The notes under the pieces: model-generated | Database searches by the model: none | What the model was told of the DNA's origin: nothing | The model's input: only the letters and a program-made list of their open reading frames with translations | Part shown: piece by piece, positions 19,774 through 22,912 of the stretch | Layout of the letters: the number at the start of each line of letters is the position of its first letter | How positions within the stretch are numbered: position 1 is the stretch's first letter | Origin: a virus | Strand: one strand, 5' to 3' | Virus record (IMG/VR): IMGVR_UViG_3300027754_000462 | Span: 1 to 22,912 of that record | Length of the DNA: 22,912 nucleotides | Program-made: the position numbers and the translations under genes

Positions 19774-20420
19774 TAAGCTTTCATAATATAGCATAAACCA
19801 TAATATGGAGGGAGGTTAGCATTAACACCAGTCACACCAGCTGTAGCTAAAGAAATACCAGTTACTGCACTTCCTGTGTTTTCACTTGTTGTAGTCATTG
19901 TTGAGTGAGCATCAGGACCTGATGTAGTACCAAAGTTAGTATTTTTAGCAAGATATGTATGTAAGTGACCAGGGTCTGTTACAGTATGGGTATGTGATAC
20001 AACAACTGCATCTGTACTACCACCAGTAGCATTAACAGCATAAGTAGAACCAGCACCTACAATAAATCTATTTCTTAAATCAGGTGTTGAGTTAGAACCA
20101 TTACATAAATACCATCCAGTAGGAATTGAAGCAGAAGATCCTGACCAAATAATAATTCCACCTGAAGGAATAGAAGCACTAACCGCAGTTGTTACAAATT
20201 CTGTAGTAGCAAGTTGTGTTGTATTAGTTGCAGCACTTGCTGTTGGAGCTAAAGGAGTACCTGTAAAAGTAGGGGATATTGTATTTGCTTTAGTATTAAC
20301 TGCTACTTGCAAAGCATTAAACTCTGTGTCAAAGTCAGCCCCTTTAATAATTTTTAATGGATCTGCATCTGCTAATGAGTCTTTAGCTAGAAAGTTTGTG
20401 GCTTTGGTATAGTTTGACAT
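19773..20420 (-). CDS. Tail fibre protein with phage tail-collar domain
   Basis: The 215-residue protein has an N-terminal part with a helix and the TFTGTPLAPTA...TQLATTEFV pattern of fibre shafts. A tail-collar domain follows, recognised from SGGIIIWSGSSASIPTGWYL at about 86-105 and then CNGSNSTPDLRNRF. A histidine-rich segment (SHTHTVTDPGHLH) and the closing LPPYYGLCYIMKA complete the pattern. Such fibres bind host surface receptors and trimerise. It overlaps the nozzle gene upstream (TAATG) and is the likely host-range determinant in this window. Confidence 0.85.
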   Translation of the reverse strand: MSNYTKATNFLAKDSLADADPLKIIKGADFDTEFNALQVAVNTKANTISPTFTGTPLAPTASAATNTTQLATTEFVTTAVSASIPSGGIIIWSGSSASIPTGWYLCNGSNSTPDLRNRFIVGAGSTYAVNATGGSTDAVVVSHTHTVTDPGHLHTYLAKNTNFGTTSGPDAHSTMTTTSENTGSAVTGISLATAGVTGVNANLPPYYGLCYIMKA

Positions 20421-22441
20421 TATGCTGTTTTCCCTGTTTTTAAATATATATCAATCTTTTGAATCGAAACAGGAGTATCATCTACAGTAGATTCAACTCC
20501 AAATTGTACTACTTTTCCTGAACCACCTAGTGGAACATTAATACTATTAACACCAACACCTACTGAAGCATACTTACTATTATTATATAGTGAAGTAGTT
20601 GCATTATAAGTAGGGTAAATACCAGTACCAAAACTTCTAGAAATTAATTGTGTACTATAGTTTAAAGTGTAGTCATAACCATACTTAAAGGTAAAGTCTT
20701 GATCTCCACTCCCAATAACAACTAAAGTAGCTTTTTTAAGCATTTTTATTGTAGTTGGTGCTGTTAAATCTGAACTAGAGGTATAGTATTTAAACTCATA
20801 AGTATTACTACCATCTAAATAACCATCATATAAAGCTACCCCATTAGGAACTCCTATAAATAAAGTTCTGTCAGTAGTTGAACAGAATGCTTTATAAATT
20901 GTTCCATCTGAGTTACTCCATAATGTTGTTCGTGCTGCACCATTAGGAAGTATTTGTCTTAAATCAAAATAAACCATAACTTTAGAACCAGGAAAAGTTA
21001 ATAGATAAAAAGCATCTCTTTCAAAATAAGCACTTTTAATATCTGTTACTGTTTCTACTTCTAAATATCCAACTAAGTCATCTCTAATGTTAAGAGATAG
21101 TTCACGAAGTGGCATTGACTTCTCTTGAACAACTCGATTAAAGCTTCTTACACCACTCTTAGATAAGAATATTAAATCAGTACCAGTTCCTTGTACAGAA
21201 TCTCTAGCAATACATCCTACACCTACTACAATATCAGCAAGTGTCATTGTTGTAGGATCACCTGCTCCTTGATAGGCAACAATATGATTTTTACAAAAGA
21301 TTATTAGATAATTATTATGAACAGCCAATGCTGTTATTTCATCATTGTTTCCAATGACAGAACTAATATCTAATACTCCTGAGCCTGCTCCTGTAAAATC
21401 AGCTGGATCTACAAGTTTACTAAAATAAAGACAAGCTTTATTACTTGATATTCCTGCAACCCATATTCTACCAAAAGCAGAAAGAACACAATCAGGATCA
21501 AAAGTTGTTACACCTGTTGGTTTATTACCATAATCCCCTATCTTTTGAAAGATATAAGCATCTGTATGACTTTTCTTTCTATAAACTAAGGCTGCATTTC
21601 CATTTTGTACAGCAATAGCATAAGAAAGAGCTGTTGGTCCTGTACCTTCAGGAAGAACAGCAAATTGCCATCTATTCCCTGTAAAAGCAGTAGCTACTAC
21701 TGTAGTTTGATTAGCAGCAAATACTTGTTGTTCTATTAAAGAGTCTGTACCTTTAAATAATTTACCATTACCAGCAGATAAATATACTACAGTTCCTGTA
21801 ACATCTTTAAATTCAAAAATAGATTCAAGATAGTTATCAGTACCTAAAGGATTTACAGCAGTAATTGGACGACTTAATGTTACATTACCGCTTGTTGTGC
21901 CACTAGTTCCATGTGTTACTGTAAAGGTATTTGCTGTTGGTGTTGTAACTACTACAAAAGCACCATCTACTGCAGTACCTGAGGTAAAGTCTAAATAAAC
22001 TGTATTTCCAACTGCTAATCCATGTGCTGTTGCTGTAACTGTAACTGTTGTTAATGCTCTTGCATAAGTTCCTGCTAATGTAACTGTTTGTGAAGCACTC
22101 ACTGTATAAGTACCAGTGCCTCCTGTACCTGTTCCTAAAGCTGTAATATAAGTAGCTGCTGTTACACCCGACCCACTAATGACATCACCAATAGAAAGAG
22201 TTCCACTAGTAATACTAGCTACTGTTAAAGTAGTAGCAGATATAGTTCCTGTAACAACTGCATTAGTTGCTACTGTTGTTAAATCCCACCCTTGCCTACT
22301 ACCTAATCTTCCATACTTATCAATAATACAATTATTAGCTACAGTTGCATAGCCACTTTCAAGCGTAACAGAAGAGTCTTGGGTATTTAAACCTAAGAAT
22401 CCAGGAGCTGCAATAGAAGTTGTTTGTAATTTACCAGGCAT
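20420..22441 (-). CDS. Tail nozzle / tail tubular protein B-like (673 aa)
   Basis: The N-terminus ([20 protein letters not shown], then [18 protein letters not shown]) is the standard start of podovirus nozzle or tail tubular B proteins. The later part ([29 protein letters not shown]) fits their beta-propeller-like repeats. Residues about 60-185 form an extra Thr/Gly/Val-rich region with a pattern ([33 protein letters not shown]) seen as add-on domains in many phage structural proteins. It is expected to form the distal tube of the short tail. Start and stop are linked to neighbours by TAATG overlaps. Confidence 0.75.
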   Translation of the reverse strand: MPGKLQTTSIAAPGFLGLNTQDSSVTLESGYATVANNCIIDKYGRLGSRQGWDLTTVATNAVVTGTISATTLTVASITSGTLSIGDVISGSGVTAATYITALGTGTGGTGTYTVSASQTVTLAGTYARALTTVTVTATAHGLAVGNTVYLDFTSGTAVDGAFVVVTTPTANTFTVTHGTSGTTSGNVTLSRPITAVNPLGTDNYLESIFEFKDVTGTVVYLSAGNGKLFKGTDSLIEQQVFAANQTTVVATAFTGNRWQFAVLPEGTGPTALSYAIAVQNGNAALVYRKKSHTDAYIFQKIGDYGNKPTGVTTFDPDCVLSAFGRIWVAGISSNKACLYFSKLVDPADFTGAGSGVLDISSVIGNNDEITALAVHNNYLIIFCKNHIVAYQGAGDPTTMTLADIVVGVGCIARDSVQGTGTDLIFLSKSGVRSFNRVVQEKSMPLRELSLNIRDDLVGYLEVETVTDIKSAYFERDAFYLLTFPGSKVMVYFDLRQILPNGAARTTLWSNSDGTIYKAFCSTTDRTLFIGVPNGVALYDGYLDGSNTYEFKYYTSSSDLTAPTTIKMLKKATLVVIGSGDQDFTFKYGYDYTLNYSTQLISRSFGTGIYPTYNATTSLYNNSKYASVGVGVNSINVPLGGSGKVVQFGVESTVDDTPVSIQKIDIYLKTGKTA

Positions 22442-22912
22442 TAGCTAGGATACCAAACTGTTTCTTCAGGGCGACTTCCCGCTTCAATAGCAATTAAATC
22501 TGCTAACATATTTCTATATCTAGCTTCTTGATCTTGATAACCACCATCTTCACCTCTTTCACTTAAAGCTCTAGAAAGGGTACCTTCAATAAGAAGAGTA
22601 TAAGGAATTTTAACTTCTTCTACATCTGTAGTAAAGTCATCTTGTGGCATTACTATATTAAAATATAAATCATACCCTGCATCAGGTACTGGAAACACAT
22701 CAACCTGTGTATCTCCATATTGATCTACTCCATTAAAGTTATAATATGCAGGAGATCCTGTCTGTACAGTAGCCATAAGAAGTTGTTGTTCAAACCAACC
22801 ACTTGGTTTATTTTGTAAGAATATATTAGTTGTATCATTAACAACATCTAATACTCTAAAACGAGTACCAGCACCTACAAGAACATAATTAAATAAAGCA
22901 GCAGTAGATGTT
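22441..22912 (-). CDS. Tail adaptor / tail tubular A-like protein, C-terminal part
   Basis: The leftward frame is open from the right edge to TAA at 22443-22441. An ATG at 22776-22774 is internal: the frame continues upstream for 45 more codons (including [17 protein letters not shown] and [17 protein letters not shown]) with no stop, so the N-terminus is outside the window. The segment [20 protein letters not shown] and then [11 protein letters not shown] fits structural proteins next to the nozzle gene in marine podoviruses, in the position of T7 gp11-type adaptors. The position upstream of the nozzle gene supports a head-tail or tail-tube role. Confidence 0.68.
   Translation of the reverse strand, partial: TSTAALFNYVLVGAGTRFRVLDVVNDTTNIFLQNKPSGWFEQQLLMATVQTGSPAYYNFNGVDQYGDTQVDVFPVPDAGYDLYFNIVMPQDDFTTDVEEVKIPYTLLIEGTLSRALSERGEDGGYQDQEARYRNMLADLIAIEAGSRPEETVWYPS

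Noticed and set aside
22441-22776. A complete 111-codon gene starting at 22776
   Set aside because: The frame stays open upstream to the right edge with protein-like sequence, so this ATG is internal.
1-22912. CRISPR array, insertion sequence, integrase or attachment site
   Set aside because: No regular spaced repeats, transposase or recombinase motifs, or core-type direct repeats were found in the window.

Overview
This window is part of an AT-rich genome of a lytic, tailed double-stranded DNA phage, most likely a short-tailed marine podovirus. The evidence is a compact T7-like replication set, overlapping small genes, a T7-like tail and internal-virion module, a class II ribonucleotide reductase, and no integrase or repressor. 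No phage RNA polymerase is seen. Several near-perfect host-type sigma-70 promoters suggest that host RNA polymerase does the transcription. The host is inferred, not seen. The most informative clue is a 24-codon gene at 615-689 (minus) whose product looks like PqqA, the precursor peptide of the cofactor PQQ. That would fit a methylotroph or another bacterium using PQQ-dependent dehydrogenases.

Layout. (1) Positions 1-1538 are a mostly non-coding control region. It holds the start of a leftward gene that runs off the left edge (1-250), a pair of divergent consensus promoters (291-319 minus, 425-453 plus), a tract of almost only A and T (461-571), pqqA with its own promoter, inverted repeat and terminator, and a 9-codon mini-ORF followed by a terminator. 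(2) Positions 1539-5662 are a rightward run of small early-type genes led by a SprT-like metalloprotease. It includes a SleB-like cell-wall hydrolase, a one-helix membrane peptide and many unknowns, often joined by ATGA or TAATG overlaps. (3) Positions 5659-15605 are DNA metabolism: primase, DnaB-like helicase, family A DNA polymerase in two pieces separated by about 0.9 kb carrying four small genes, an SSB-like protein, a FEN-type 5'-3' exonuclease, an HNH nuclease, a DnaQ/YprB-like exonuclease with a zinc ribbon, a DUF3310 protein and an adenosylcobalamin-dependent ribonucleotide reductase. (4) Positions 15609-15633 are a two-way terminator where the two transcription directions meet. (5) Positions 15634-22912 are a leftward structural operon: two large internal/virion proteins, a glycine-rich virion protein, a GNAT-like protein, a tail-collar fibre protein, a tail-nozzle-like protein and a tail adaptor-like protein cut by the right edge.

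How it fits together. Host RNA polymerase would start from the consensus promoters. The primase, helicase, split polymerase, SSB and FEN exonuclease form the replisome. The nucleases would degrade host DNA, the reductase makes deoxynucleotides, and PqqA may support PQQ-dependent energy metabolism during infection. An 8-bp palindrome, GTTTAAAC, occurs 15 times, all left of 15350, often at promoters, a terminator and gene junctions, and never in the structural operon.

All functional calls come from reading motifs by eye. No database search was run.
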